Assembly (NCBI RefSeq): GCF_033568475.1
Contig: NC_133120.1
Location: forward strand, 83,904,151 to 83,968,150
Direction: 5' to 3'
Length of the DNA stretch: 64,000 bases
Origin: Henckelia pumila
Taxonomy: Eukaryota; Streptophyta; Magnoliopsida; Lamiales; Gesneriaceae
The translations under genes and the position numbers were made by a program. The notes under the pieces are model-generated. The model was given only the letters and a program-made list of their open reading frames with translations. It did no database searches and was not told the origin of the DNA. Positions 13,525 through 26,046 of this stretch are shown here, piece after piece; the stretch's first letter is position 1; each line of letters starts with the position of its first letter.

Positions 13525-13912
13525 AGATGACAGTTATTTTAGAATGTGATCTTTAAGTTTACTTCCCATCAACATCCACAACAGCAGCTTGCCCATTTTT
13601 GCAGCATATTTCCCAGTGCCATACAAACGAAGAGATTTATTTGTCGAGCTTTCGACTTAGATCAAGATTTCAAGATTACAAATAGTTTTACTGCTTGATG
13701 TAGATTGATGGACAAGGTAAATATCAAGTCTCTATCAAAAAGAGCTGTGTTTCGGTGGTGGTTTTACGTCTAAGTTTGTGTTTTCACTGCAAATGTGTAA
13801 CACACAATATGTTGTGCTATTTAAAATAGGAAACAAGTTATGAAAATAGAGTTAATGTATTCCAATATCTTGTATAAGCTTATACAATCATGCACACAAT
13901 ACAATTGAAGAT
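13525..13912. other. Spacer between converging 3' ends
   Basis: This 388-base gap between the UTP12 stop and the expansin stop on the other strand must hold both 3' untranslated regions. No further gene or repeat is seen. Confidence 0.6.
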
Positions 13913-15405
13913 TCACCTGAAATTTTTGCCTTCAAAAGTTTGACCAAACTGCCAATATTTTGGGACGATGTTTCGTGAAAGCAGTGTTCTTCCATCGCTG
14001 GTGGTGATCCGGAAACTCAGGTTCTGGCCGACGAGCTTTGCATTGGTCTCCCATTTCTGACCCCAATTGCGCTTCAAAGTAGTCCAGTTCTGGCTACCAT
14101 CGCCACGCACCTCGACTTTTGTCACATCCCCTGCTCCTCCTACATTCAAGACCGAGACCAAGTAGAAGTCTGGATTTCCTGTTATTTTGAATCGAATGCC
14201 TCCTTGTTTCTTGCATGGAACCCTGCAAGGAACATTAATAGAGAAACAAGTCTTGAATAAATCATGGGTTTTAAGAGATCATTAATGGCCATTCTGTTCT
14301 TAAAATGTTAAAAGATACCTGCGATAGTTCACGGGAACGATGCCAGCCTCGTACTGAGCGATCTGAAGGAATGCAGGCTGAGACAGGTCGAAATGCTCGC
14401 GAGGCACGTTGCACCACCCACCGTCGTCGTTGGACTGGCTCGGGTTTGGGGGACAGAAATTGGTGGCGGTGACCAAGAGAGAAGGCAGCCCCGGCTTGCA
14501 CCATTTGCTCTCGTTGCGGCACTTGATCTCGTAACAGGCTCCACAGGCTGCTCCATCGTTGAACAAAACTGTGCTTAATGCTGCCGTCTGTAAGCCATAC
14601 CCATCTTTGTACAGGTCTTCATATCCACAAGCTCCTCCTGCATCAATGTATAACATGTATTTATGATGGACTCAGTATTTTAAATCGAAAAAATAAATAA
14701 ATCATATTTTTTATAAATTTTGAGCTTGCAGATGCTGTACTACATCTATCAAAACAACATAATGATCAGTTTTTCAAAATTTGTCAGATTAAAGATCAAT
14801 TTCTATATTTTCTTTTCCTTCTCTTCGAACGAAAAGCAATGCACATCTCGGTGTTAGTGAACGAGATTTATGCTCACAAGAATTTAGGACCAACGTCAAC
14901 CAGTTATCAGAAAAGAGCATACTTCTTGTAATACGGTCTCACGAATCTGTATCTGTGAGACGGGCTAACTCAATCCATGCTTATAGCGAAAATTAATACT
15001 TTTCATATGATAAAAATAATATTTTTTTAACGAATTCATATCACAAAATTGAACGACGGTCTCATATATGAGCGTTTTTGTGATTAGAAAAAGTTTACAG
15101 ATCATGCATGCAATGGATAATCAACAACCACCACCATGCATAAGACTGAGACATCCCATGCATATGGTTAATGGTCGTGAGGTATATCTCATAAAAGATC
15201 AAAAGAAATGAGGTTTTAGCAGACCCATTGTTCCAGAGCCATCGGCACCGCCGTAGAAGGTTGCATGGGCTTGTTTCCATGGGCCCGGCCTGAACCGCTG
15301 CTTCCGGTACTCGACAGGTTTGTTTCCGACGGGGGAAGCCAGTGCATTAGGTAGCACAAACAGAAGAATCAAAAAAGACGATGACAACAAAAGGGCTTCT
15401 GCCAT
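13913..15405 (-). CDS. EXPA: Alpha-expansin (cell-wall loosening protein)
   Basis: Three exons on the minus strand, 15405-15225, 14637-14319 and 14222-13913, encode about 269 aa. Features in order: signal peptide (about 1-23, hydrophobic [14 protein letters not shown]), a short basic linker, the N-terminal domain with [17 protein letters not shown], cysteine pairs ([10 protein letters not shown]) and the HFD motif of the barwin-like/GH45-like fold, then the C-terminal domain with conserved tryptophans ([14 protein letters not shown]). The intron after GTMG is at the usual alpha-expansin position. Alpha-expansins loosen cellulose-xyloglucan contacts at acid pH without hydrolysis. The linker makes it about 20 residues longer than usual. 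I do not assign a numbered paralogue. Confidence 0.95.
14925..15085. repeat. Possible small dispersed repeat in expansin intron 1
   Basis: The block is bounded by gtctca words (acggtctcacgaatctg near 14935, acggtctcatatatgag near 15056) with gtgagacggg between them. It resembles short MITE- or SINE-like sequences common in plant introns, and a related gagaccg/gagacgg pair lies near 46100. Family and exact ends are uncertain. Confidence 0.3.
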
Positions 15406-16452
15406 GATTTTTGGCTTACAAAGAAATTGGATTTTTTTAATATATAATTTTTTAAAAAAACCTTTTTTTTTTGGTCCCTATAAACTATATTTACATTAAA
15501 GATTTGATTCTTCTGAATGTTTTGATTATTCACCTTAAGCCATGAGTGTATATATAGCTGAAGTCTGCAGCAAACAATTAACGGTGATCTAACACTTGAT
15601 TTACGTGCGGATGTTAATGCTTTCTATTTACTAAGTTTAGATGTATGGTGAGAAATACAACTATAGAATCATACAAAAGTAATATGAGATTTATTTACCA
15701 CAAATATGATTGGATAAATTTTTCGTTTCATGGCAATATAAATTTGTGGCCATTTTAAAGTTTCCTTCTTTTTGCCCCAATTTCCACTTATATGCAAAAT
15801 CGATCATTCCAAGGGTTGAAATGAAATAAAAGTATACAAGGGCAATCGCTCTACTAAAAGATATTGTAATTTTTTAAACCCGAAGATTTGCTTTCTAGTG
15901 AACAAGAATTCGACTATTTTTAATTTAGTGTCTTGCTTTAAGTAGTTGTTTCCATACTTAAAATAGGTATATCGGGTGCTTAATATATGTTGCTCAATTT
16001 TATTATTTATCCATGCTTTAGCTCTTTTGATGACACTAAAGAATCATTTTTTGACACGATTATATCATTTGATATGTACTCTGGTGGATTATGTTGATAC
16101 ATTAAAATGACTTTGGAAGCCTGGCTCATAAACTAGTTGAGATGAACAAGAAATTTCTAATCTTTGTAATTGTTCAACATAGATCGCCCATATATAGTTG
16201 GTAAGAGTTTGAAAATTCAATGTCTTTATACTGGAAATCGTTGGATAAAAAATGGTTTGGCCACTTATAATAATCGATTTATGGTTATTTTTCATCTTAA
16301 AGATCACAAAAATTACACCAACACTTGTTTACTACATATTTGAATGAATGAAGTTTATGGTTTCTGAATAACAAATACCGAACTCCTAAGTTTTGCAAGT
16401 GAACAGAACAAAACATGTGAAGTATTTCTCGGGTGAAGCATAGATATATAAA
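15406..16452. other. Spacer upstream of the expansin
   Basis: AT-rich spacer holding the expansin promoter and the 3' end of the DUF1992 gene. No protein-coding signal or clear repeat is seen. Confidence 0.5.
15549..15556 (-). promoter_or_regulatory. Candidate TATA box of the expansin
   Basis: TATATATA, read as GCTATATATACACTC on the minus strand, lies about 145 bases before the ATG at 15405. The context suits a plant TATA box. Confidence 0.4.
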
Positions 16453-18431
16453 CTATTTAGCCACCTGAGTTTCCTCTTGCAGCCGATCTAATTCTTTCTC
16501 CCACTTGAATCCAAACATTTGGCGGCCAAAGGGAACAATGAGGTTGTATCGAAACACCTGCAAGATACCAAACATGAGGTTTAAGCAACGAAGTACGGAA
16601 AAGATATGATTTTGCAAGGGCGAACACAAGTATAATATATGTTGGTTCCAGGATATAGAGCAGTTGGAGAAACAAGTTGCAACAAATTTTTGATTCGATT
16701 ACTCGTGACATGATCCAGGTAGATTAATGAGTTCCTATCGTGTGCTAAGCTAAAAACGAAGAACATACCATGTTGTTCAAGTCACGCAGTTGAAGTTTCA
16801 AAGACTCTGACAACTCAACCCATTTGGAATCATCATGCCCACCTTTAAACTTCCAAGATTTCTTGAGGGCCAATCGCCACTCAGAAATTTTACTTCGTAT
16901 ATCTTTGTTAAGTTCAACCCATTCTGGTGCACATCCATTTTTGTTGAGTATCCGGTACAAGGTGTCTTCAGCAGGATCCACATGAGGATTACTGGTGAGA
17001 TCCAAGGGCTTTCCTTTACCAGGCAAGTTTTCAAATTGACCTTCTTCCATTGCATGCCACACTCGTCGTTCGACGACGTTGATAATCTCAGTTTCTGATC
17101 TGCGAAATGGCAAAGATGATCATTACCATCATTTATGGTCAATTATCGATTTAATAAAATGCAAGACAGGATATTATTAGCCATAAACAAATTAGTCGCA
17201 GCTGCTGCAACTACTCAGGCCAGCTACTTGGCAAACAAATTAGAATTTCAGATTTAAATGAAAGGATTATTAGATAATATTAAAACTTGAGTTTGGACAG
17301 CAAAAAGCCGCCGCAAAATGGGTACCACAGCAAACAAACTGATTGTTGTAACAAGGGGCTACAGCCTAAAGGTATCAGAATTGAGACAACGTGCTGACCT
17401 TTAGCTCATTGATGAGAAAAAGCAAAGTTTTTATGAGCTTTGGACATCACAACTCCATTCTGTAAAACTATGCAGTACTACAATCATCACGTTTTGATAG
17501 GGATCTAGCTTACAATTAAGACTCTATGACAAGTGAAATCAATGCGATAACCAAACCAACGAAGTTTATCCTAATATGGTCCATTAACTGAATAGCCATT
17601 ACGTTTTGATAGGGATCTAGCTTACAATCAAGAGTGTATGACAAGTGCAGTCGATGTGATAACAAAGCCAACAAAGTTTATCAAGAGGGTATGCCAAGTG
17701 CAGTCGATGTGATAACAAAACCAACAAAGTTTATCCCGAGTAAGGTCCATTACATGCCAACACCAAAGCTCTCAGCTCTTAACTTAACTATAAAGATAGC
17801 ATTTTTCTATCTCGATGTCCTAGAATACCCGAGTCCAGATCAAATCTAACCCCAGCAAGTTATCTGAATGTTCAAGTCTGGCTATAGATAAATGGACTTG
17901 AATGTATTTCCAGGCATGCTGCTGAGGCACTTAAATCAGAAATATCAAATTATAACCAAACGGGATAAGCTAGCTTAAAGCCAAATTCAAAATAGTCTCC
18001 AAAATATGTTAATCTATACCATTTTTCACAATATAGCCAAAATCTTGGCGGTAGAAAAATTTAATCAACATCATTTCCTGGAATATCCTTAGCAATCAGC
18101 AAACCCTCCACGCAAAATTTTAAAAGTTAACTCAAAATCGAGTACATAGTTAAAAAGAATTTCTTGATGTTGACCTGACACTGTTTCGTTGTCCACGAAG
18201 CTCAGGTGGCAGCTTCCGGTCATTGACGGAGTCAATAACGGTGGAGAGACGATCGGAGTTCATTTTCCTGCTCCGATTGGCCGAAGTCGATGAAGGTGAG
18301 AATGGAGAGGAGGCCCATCCATGTTCCTCCCGCAAGCCATGGCTGATTGAGGCCGTCGATCTACGAATCGACGGCGATGATCGAGAGATGAGTCCGAAAA
18401 TCGTTCTCCTTCCCGCGAGACTAACCGCCAT
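16453..18431 (-). CDS. DUF1992 (DnaJ homologue C28-like) protein, probably organellar
   Basis: Three exons on the minus strand: 18431-18175, 17099-16769 and 16557-16453, about 230 aa with matching phases and GT-AG borders. The N-terminal ~75 residues are rich in Arg and Ser with few acids (MAVSLAGRRTIFGLISRSS), as in a transit peptide. The middle (about 86-195) is a DUF1992 domain with recognisable EGQFENLPGKGKPL and ILNKNGCAPEWVELNKDI. The family also occurs in bacteria and in animal DNAJC28, without the J domain here; its biochemical role is not established. The ATG at 18431 has a good GCCATGG context. Two in-frame upstream ATGs (18497, 18473) would bury the transit-like region. Targeting is inferred. 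Confidence 0.85.
17486..17760. repeat. Local duplications inside intron 1 of the DUF1992 gene
   Basis: The block gttttgatagggatctagct begins at 17491 and again at 17603 (112-bp period). Its second half, aagtgcagtcgatgtgataa, begins at 17643 and again at 17696 (53-bp period). The copies have diverged slightly. Confidence 0.8.
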
Positions 18432-18680
18432 GGCCGCGGGAAGGGAAATCTGAGACTCTGGGCTGGGAATCATTGGATCATAAGTTTTATGGCCCATTTA
18501 TAATTCACGCGGATACAGGCTAACAGGCCCAATACAAATGCAGATTTAGCAAGAGTTTCATTAAAATCACGAACCTTTAAATAGGAGGGTTTGACATGTT
18601 TTCAAAAGAAAATTGTCTTCGATATATTTTTTATTGTATTTATATGTCATAAATCATAATCTATTGATTCATTGATATCT

Positions 18681-18685
18681 ATATC
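18681..18685. repeat. Left target-site duplication (ATATC) of the compound Tat insertion
   Basis: ATATC directly precedes the LTR start TGATATCC and is matched by ATATC at 35593-35597, directly after the last LTR end TTCATCA. Confidence 0.75.
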
Positions 18686-19647
18686 TGATATCCGGAGGAG
18701 AAAGTCACCTCAGTTCTTCGATGACCCTAACATAAAAGCTCTTCCTTAATCAACTAGGGCCAGCTCAGGAGCTCGGGAGCCTCGGAAGCTCGGGAGCTCG
18801 ACCAAGCTCCCCCACCATAATTACCAGCTCGGGTCGGGAGCTCGGCCAAGCTCTCCCACCATAATTACCAGCTCGGGTCGGGAGCTCGGCCAAGCTCCCC
18901 CACCATAATTACCAGCTCGGGTCGGGAGCTCGGGAGCTCGGCCAAGCTCCCCCATCATAATTACTATCTCGGGTCGGGAGCTCGGCCAAGCTCCCCCACC
19001 ATAATTACCAGCTCGGGTCGGGAGCTCGGCCAAGCTCCCCCACCATAATTACCAGCTCGGGTCGGGAGCTCGAGGAGTTCAGCTCGGCCCCGGTGTCAGT
19101 AGGGAGTTAGCTTAATAGAGGGGTTGGACAACCTTGGTAAGCTGGCTAAGATGTTAGGATCAGTGGTCTAGGGTGAGTGCAGAGGTTCAGCAATAACTCA
19201 CTCACCCCTTTCTATATGACCCTAAGGAGAGCATCAATATAGTCTTAGTGACGACAGTTCAGCTCAGATTAAGCGTATCATTATTTCATTCGTTAGACAA
19301 GATTCGGGAGAAATCTCAGCCTAAATATTCGGGATTGTGATCCCGAGATTCTCGGGTTCTTGATAAGGAAGTTAAGCGCTAAATCCGGAGCCCTCTCCTA
19401 TAAATATCAGGTTCATTTTCATCATTTGTATCCTAATTTTTCACTCGTGTGCACACACCACTCTCTATATTTCGCTATCCTAGCATCTAACTTGAGCGTC
19501 GGAGGGGATACGCCGAAATACCTTCCGGCCCCCTTTAACACTCTTGTTCGTGGTTTCAGGTCAGCAACAACTCATCACTTATTGGAGGAGTTTTGTTAGC
19601 GCGGCTAATTAGCTCATCCAAGGAGATCACTTTATTGAGGTTCATCA
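18686..19647 (+). mobile_element. First LTR of the Tat element (962 bp)
   Basis: It begins TGATATCCGG and ends TTCATCA, followed by the primer-site-like ggcgccgtctgtgg. It has a TATA-type box (ctataaata, about 19398-19406) and a 44-bp minisatellite. It is 146 bp longer than the second LTR because of extra minisatellite units. Confidence 0.85.
18795..19076. repeat. 44-bp minisatellite inside the first LTR
   Basis: Units containing agctcgggtcgggagctcgg followed by ccaagctcccccaccataat recur about six times. The second LTR (about 33800-33950) has about three, so copy number differs between LTRs of the same insertion. Confidence 0.8.
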
Positions 19648-19687
19648 ATAGGCGCCGTCTGTGGAAAATTTAAGTTAAGGCGTAGAT

Positions 19688-22600
19688 ATGGCGGGAAGAG
19701 GAAGAGGAAGAGGGAGGGGAGGAGGGAATATGGCGGACATGATTGTAGATCAGCTCAGCCAGTTCATCACTCAAATGGTGCAAACAACCATGGGTCAGAA
19801 TCTACCACCTCCTCCCCCTCCACCTGGAGGTCAGCCAAACCAAATGGATGCGATGTGGGAAGAGATCAGGAGATTGGGTCGGCAAGTCGGAGGTCGGCCT
19901 GGGCCGATACAGAGGAAAAGCCCTTTTGCTCGGGTTATTTTAGATGAAGAACTCCCTGCGAATTTTAAGCAGCCCACCTTAGGGGAGTATGATGGGAGCT
20001 CAGATCCAGAGGAACATTTGGGAAGGTTTGAAAATGCAGCCCTGTTGCATAGATATACGGATGCAATTAAATGCCGGGTCTTCCTCACCACTTTGATGAG
20101 ATCAGCTCAGCAATGGTTCAACCTTTTACAGCCTGGTAGCATTCGAAGTTTCAATGACTTCAGCTCAGCCTTTTTACACCAATTTGCGAGTAGCAAAAAA
20201 TATTTGAAGACCTCTCTTAGTTTGTTTAATCTGAAGCAATCTGAGGTGGAACCTTTGAGGGAGTATGTTCAGCGCTTCAATACAGCAGCTTTGGAAGTAC
20301 CTGCGGCCACTGCTGATACCTTGGTAAACTCTTTCTCTCAAGGGTTGAGGGGAGGAGAGTTTTTCAAATCTTTGGTCAAAAAGCCTCCTTTGACTTATGA
20401 TGAGCTCCTTAGTCGAGCTGAGAAGTATGTGAATTTGGAGGATGCACAGAGGCAAAGGAGACATGAAGGAACGTCTGTGTGTAAAGCCAAGTACCAAGAT
20501 AGGAGCAAAGGTAGAAGGAAAGGCAGAAGTTGGAAGAAAAAGGGTTGCGAAAGAGATGAACAGGGCTAAGGGACCCTACCCTTACGTACCACTCTCGGTA
20601 AGCCTGGAGAAGGCAATGCAAGTCCGTGAGGATAGGCGAGCACTTGTGAGGCCTCGGAATACTGAGAAAGGCCCGCGGTTACCGCCATCTGACAAGTTTT
20701 GCGACTTTCATCAGGAGTATGGGCATATCACTAATGACTGCCAGAGGCTAGGCGAGGAAGTGCAGAGAATTATTTCTGAGGATGCTAGACTCAGGGCTGA
20801 GCTGACTCGGAGAGCAAATCCTCCTCGCCAAGGCCGAGCTCCTCAATGGAGGGATCAGGGAAATGAAGTAAGGGGAAACCAACCTGATCATCAAAGAAGA
20901 GCTCCATGAAATGGTCAGGAAGATAGGGTTGAGCAAATTGCAAATCACCCTCATAGGGGCATGATCAATATGATTTCAGGAGGCACTACAGATGGAGATT
21001 CAGGAAGGGCTCGCAAAGCTCACGGGCGCAGATTGGAAAATTTTGAGGTAAATTCTCAGCTTAGCTGTCCTACCGATCCGAACATTAGTTTTGGAAGGGA
21101 AGATTTAAAGGATGTGTTGGTACCTCATAATGATCCTTTATTGGTCACCTTGACCATAGCCAATTATGATGTGGCTCGCATCTTTGTTGATACTGGTAGC
21201 TCAGTAAACATTATCTTCAAAGAAACCCTTGATCAAATGAAGTTGGAAGGATTTGAGTTAGACCCAATCACCACGGAGTTGTATGGGTTCACGGGTCATG
21301 CTTTGCAACCATTGGGACAAATAGTGCTCCCATTATCTCTTGGAAATGGAGAGCAGAGAGTAACCAAAATGGCTTGCTTCACCGTGGTGGATGCACCATC
21401 CTCTTTCAATGGAATATTGGGGCGCCCTGCCCTGAGTGATTTCCGAGCTGTGGCATCCACCTATCATCAGAAGTTGAAGTTACCAAGTGGAAGAGAAGTG
21501 GGGATTGTTCGGGGTGATCAGAAGGCAGCTCGGTTGTGTTATGTGAATGAGGTAAAGATTGATGCAAAGAAGAAGAGAAAGAAGGTAGGAATGGTTTCAG
21601 TAGGTCGGACATCGAGGGTGCTGGGTCAGAAGGTGCTTCTGATGTCTGAAGAAGGTCATGAGAAGGTGGAGTTAAGCCCGGGATCTCAGATTTTTAAATT
21701 AGCTGCTGATCTAGGCCCATCAGTAAAGCAAAGATTGGTTGACTGCTTGAAGAAGAACAAAGATGTTTTTGCTTGGTCTGTGTCAGAGCTCACAAGGGTT
21801 AGTGCGGAAATTATGGTTCATCGACTCAACACTCTGGCGGGAGTAAGACCGATAAAGCAGAAGAAGAGACACTTTGGACCGAAAAAGGATAAGGTCATTA
21901 AAAAAGAAGTGGATGAGCTCCTTGAGGCAGGACAAATTAGGGAAGTGCAGTTCCCTACTTGGTTATCAAATGTGGTCTTGGTCCCTAAGAGCTCAGGCAA
22001 GTGGAGGATGTGTGTTGATTTCAGAGACTTGAATAAGGCATGCCCCAAAGATTGTTATCCACTGCCTCGAATCGATCAGTTGGTTGACTCTACGGCAGGT
22101 CAATAGGTCATCAGTACTTATGCTTCATGGATGCATATCAGGGGTATCACCAAATTCCTTTGGCGGAGGAAGATCAGGACAAAGTAAGTTTTACCACCTC
22201 TCATGGAACTTTTTGTTACAAAGTGATGCCTTTTGGTTTAAAGAATGCAGGAGCCACTTATCAAAGGCTCATGGACAGAGTGTTCGCCTCCCAAATTGGC
22301 AGAAATGTGGAAGTTTATGTGGATGATATTCTGGTGAAGTCTTAGGATGATGTGGGATTGTTGGCTGACCTTGAAGAAACTTTCTCGACTTTGAGGGCTT
22401 ATCGGGTGAAACTTAATCCGGAGAAGTGTGTATTTGGGGTGAGGGGAGTTAAGTTTTTGTGGTACATGGTTACTGAGAGGGGCATAGAGGCCAATCCTGA
22501 GAAGGTGCAGGCTATCCAATCCATGTCTGCTCCTCATAATCTGCAAGAAGTTCAGAGGTTGGCAGGAAGGATAGCAGCCTTGTCTCGATTTATATCAAGA

Positions 22601-24818
22601 TCATCCCATAGAAGTTTACTTTTCTTCAAAGTGCTTCGCAAAGCCAAGAAATTTGAATGGGATGATGAATGCGGGAAGGCATTTGATGACCTAAAAAGCT
22701 ATTTAGCTGAACTACCTGTATTGGCTAAGGCTATTCCAGGTGAACCATTGTACATCTAATTGTCAGCCTTGGAAGGGGCAGTCAGCTCAGTACTTATTAG
22801 GCAGGAGGGAGCAGCTCAACACCCTATCTATTTCTTCTCACATGCCCTTAAGGGTGCAGAACTCCGGTATTTGGAGGTGGAAAAACTAGCATTGGCCTTG
22901 GTTATGACAGCAAGGAAGCTCAGACCTTACTTTTTATCACATCCTATTGTGGTGCTGACCAACAGCCCCATTGGGAGGATATTGACTCGAGTTGATATTT
23001 CGAAAAGATTGGTGAAATGGACTACGGAGCTCAGTGAGTATGACATCCAGTATAAACCAAGTTCAGCCATTAAGGCTCAGGCGTTGGCTGATTTCCTGGC
23101 CGAAACGAGACATATGGAAGCAGAGGGTTTGTGGAAAGTATATGTGGATGGCTCTTCTAATAATGAAGGATGTGGAGTGGGGGTGTTTTGATCTCCCCTC
23201 GTGGAGATGAGATTAGATTGGCAGTGAGGTTGGATTTTTGAGCTTCTAATAACGTGGCAGAATATGAGGCTGTGTTAATTGGCCTCCGAGCAGCTAAGCA
23301 AGCTGGGGCAGCTCGGGTGCATCTCTACTCTGTTTCACAGTTAGTAGCTCAGCAGGTGAATGGAACGTATGAAGTCAAAAATGAAAAGTTGAAGGAATAC
23401 ATGAGGGCGATAGAGGAGGCTCGGGGTCTCTTTGATGAGGTAATGTTTGAACAAATTTCGAGGGTGAGCAATGAAAAAGCAGATTATCTGGCCAAGATGG
23501 CTAGCTCACTTCATAAATGGAAAACAGAGAGGTAGTCGTGCAAGTGGAATTAACACCTTCTACTGAGCTCACACCATTAGCTCAGGAAGAGAGTGACTGG
23601 AGAAAAGAGCTTTTGGAATACATGGATAAGGGCGAGTTACCAAAAGATCCAAAGAAGGCATATCGGTTGAATCAGAGGAGTCTTCGCTTTGTGATGGTGG
23701 AGGGTGTTCTTTATAAGAGGTCATTTTCTGGACCTCTTCTCAAGTGTTTAGGCCCTAAGAAAGCTCATTATGTCCTGAAGGAGATACACGAGGGGTGTTG
23801 TGGCAATCACTTGGGGTCTTATTCTCTAGCCCGTAAGGTTCTCTTAGCGGGATATTTTTGGCCTACTATTTTGAAAGGTGCCATAGCTTTGGTGACTTCT
23901 TGTGACAGTTGTCAGCGACATAGCAGACTTCAGCATCAGCCAGCAGCGTTAATGAAAGGAATCATGGCAGCGTGTCCTTTCGATCAGTGGGGAATGGATA
24001 TTGGGGGTCCCTTCCCTCCAGCCCCAGCTCAGAAGAAATTCTTGTTGGTCGCTATTGATTACTTCTCTAAGTGGGTGGAGGCGGAGGCCTTGGCTCGAAT
24101 TACTGAAGGGGAAGTGCTGAAATTTCTATGGAAGAATATAGTATGCAGATTTGGGGTACCTAGGAAGCTTATTTCTGATAATGGGAGACAATTTCAAGGA
24201 GCTCGGGTGCAAGCATGGTGTAAAGAGATGAAGATCCAACAGCACTTCACCTCTGTCCATTATCCCCAAAGCAATGGCCAGGTGGAAGTGACTAACCGAT
24301 CCTTAGTACAAAGCTTGAAGACGCGCTTGGGAAAGGCCCAAGGAAATTGGGTGGAAGAGCTCCCTAGCGTGTTATGGTCATATTGTACTACGCCAAAAAT
24401 TGGGACCGAAGAGACTCCATTTAGTCTGGTTTATGGAAATGAGGCGGTCTTGCCAGCAGAAATTGGAGAAGAGTCGGCTCGGATCATTTTCTACGATGAG
24501 AAGAATGGAGAAAAGAGAATGGAAGACTTAGTCTTCTTGGATGAAAAGAGAGAAGCTGCTTCCATCAGAATGGAGGCGTACAAAAACAGGATAGCTCGGT
24601 CCTATAATCATCGGGTGCGCAGGAAGGGCTTCCAGGTAGGAGATTTGGTGCTGAGAAAAGTTCAGGAGGTGGCTGTGGGGAAGCTCGACCCTAAATGGGA
24701 AGGACCGTACAAGGTGGTGATGAGGCTCAATTCGGATTCTTACTACTTGAAAGATTCGAAGGGAAAGATGCTGAAGAGACCTTGGAGCGCTTACAATTTA
24801 CGCAAATATTATTCTTAA
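19688..24818 (+). mobile_element. gag-pol region of the Tat element (fossil)
   Basis: In order: Gag with an Arg/Gly-rich start (MAGRGRGRGRGGG) and a C/H-rich knuckle-like motif (CDFHQEYGHITNDC, about 20700); aspartic protease (VDTGSSVNII, about 21185); reverse transcriptase (about 21870-22560); RNase H (about 22700-23500); and integrase (about 23700-24800) with an HHCC-type zinc region and catalytic-core landmarks (DYFSKWVEAEA, SDNGRQF, YPQSNGQVE). The end shows no chromodomain, as in Tat elements. The region is broken in several places. Confidence 0.9.
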
Positions 24819-24922
24819 ATGTTGCAAGTTCAATTTTCCTTTAAGTTGTAATCCATGCAAGCTACCTTTTATGTTTATCTATAAGCAGTTATTTTTTCAG
24901 AAATTTTGATGTAAACGTGCTT

Positions 24923-25435
24923 CAGCTCATCACCTTAGTCACGCCTTTTAGGCCCTTGACTTTGGTTTAGCTCATCACCTTAGTCACGCTTTTTAGGCCC
25001 CTGACTTCGGTTCAGCTCATCATCTTAGTCACGCCTCTTAGGCCCCTGACTTTGGTTCAACTCATCACCTTAGTCACGCCTCTTAGGCCCCTGACTTTGG
25101 TTCAGCTCATCACCTTAGTCACGCCTTTTGGGCCCCTGACTTTGGTTCAGCTCATCATCTTAGTCACGCCTTTTAGGCCCCTGACTTTGGTCCAGCTCAT
25201 CACCTTAGTCACGCCTCTTAGGCCCCTGACTTTGGTTCAGCTCATCACCTTAGTCACGCCTCTTAGGCCCCTGACTTTGGTTCAGCTCATCACCTTAGTC
25301 ATGCCTCTTAGGCCCCTGACTTTGGTTCAGCTCATTACCGTAGTCACGCCCCTTAGGCCCCTGACTTTGGTTCATCTCATCACCTTAGTCACGCCTTTTA
25401 GGCCCCTGATTTTGGTTCAGCTCATTATCCTAGTT
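24923..25435. repeat. Tandem array A, 45-bp unit, about 11 copies
   Basis: Units contain cagctcatcaccttagtcac followed by gcctcttaggcccctgactt. The array starts about 100 bases after the integrase end. Because 45 is a multiple of three, a repetitive frame stays open through it; this is not evidence of a protein. Confidence 0.9.
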
Positions 25436-25607
25436 GGCTTAACCAAACACACTCGTTTTAACTTAAACACGTCTAGTGCTTGCAGCTCAATTCAGTACAT
25501 ACTTAAACAAGAGGGGTAAACTTCATAGAGATCCCGTTGGGCACACTTAACAAATAAGAGAGGCTATTTCACATCAGGCTTATCAAGGTAAAATTGGAGC
25601 AGGGGAA

Positions 25608-25935
25608 TGTCAGGTCGGGAACTCGGGAGTCCATTTAAGTTCTCGGGTCACAAAAAGCCAGGTCAGGCCGGAAGCTCGGGAGTCCATTAAAGCTCTCGGG
25701 TCACAAAATTCAGGTCAGGTCGGTAGCTCGGGAGTCCATTAAAGCTCTCGGGTCACAAAATTCAGGCCAGGTCGGGAGCTCGGGAGTCCATTTAAGCTCT
25801 CGGGTCACATAAGCCAGGTCAGGTCGGGAGTTCGGCTAAAATTCCTCTAAGTGTTGATCAACTCGGCTCGGGAGAGAGGAGGAGCTCAGAATAAGCCAGG
25901 TCAGGTCGGGATCTCGGCGAAAATTCCTCGAAGTA
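25608..25935. repeat. Tandem array B, about 53-bp unit
   Basis: About four clear units contain aggtcaggtcgggagctcgg, gagtccattaaagctctcgg and gtcacaaaattc, then degenerate units follow. The words gggagctcgg are shared with the LTR minisatellite, so array B may derive from LTR-like sequence. Confidence 0.8.
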
Positions 25936-26046
25936 TTTGCCAGCTCGGCTAGAAAGCTCAGCTCGGCAGAGACGGGAGCTCAGCTCGGCTCTCTAGGATC
26001 AGTTCGGCTCACCTGCGGTGTTCTAAGCCTATATCCGACCTTGCAG

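Noticed and set aside
25052-25519. A 155-codon repetitive reading frame (LVQLITLVTPLRPLT units)
   Set aside because: It stays open only because the tandem unit is 45 bp. No start context or homology was recognised.
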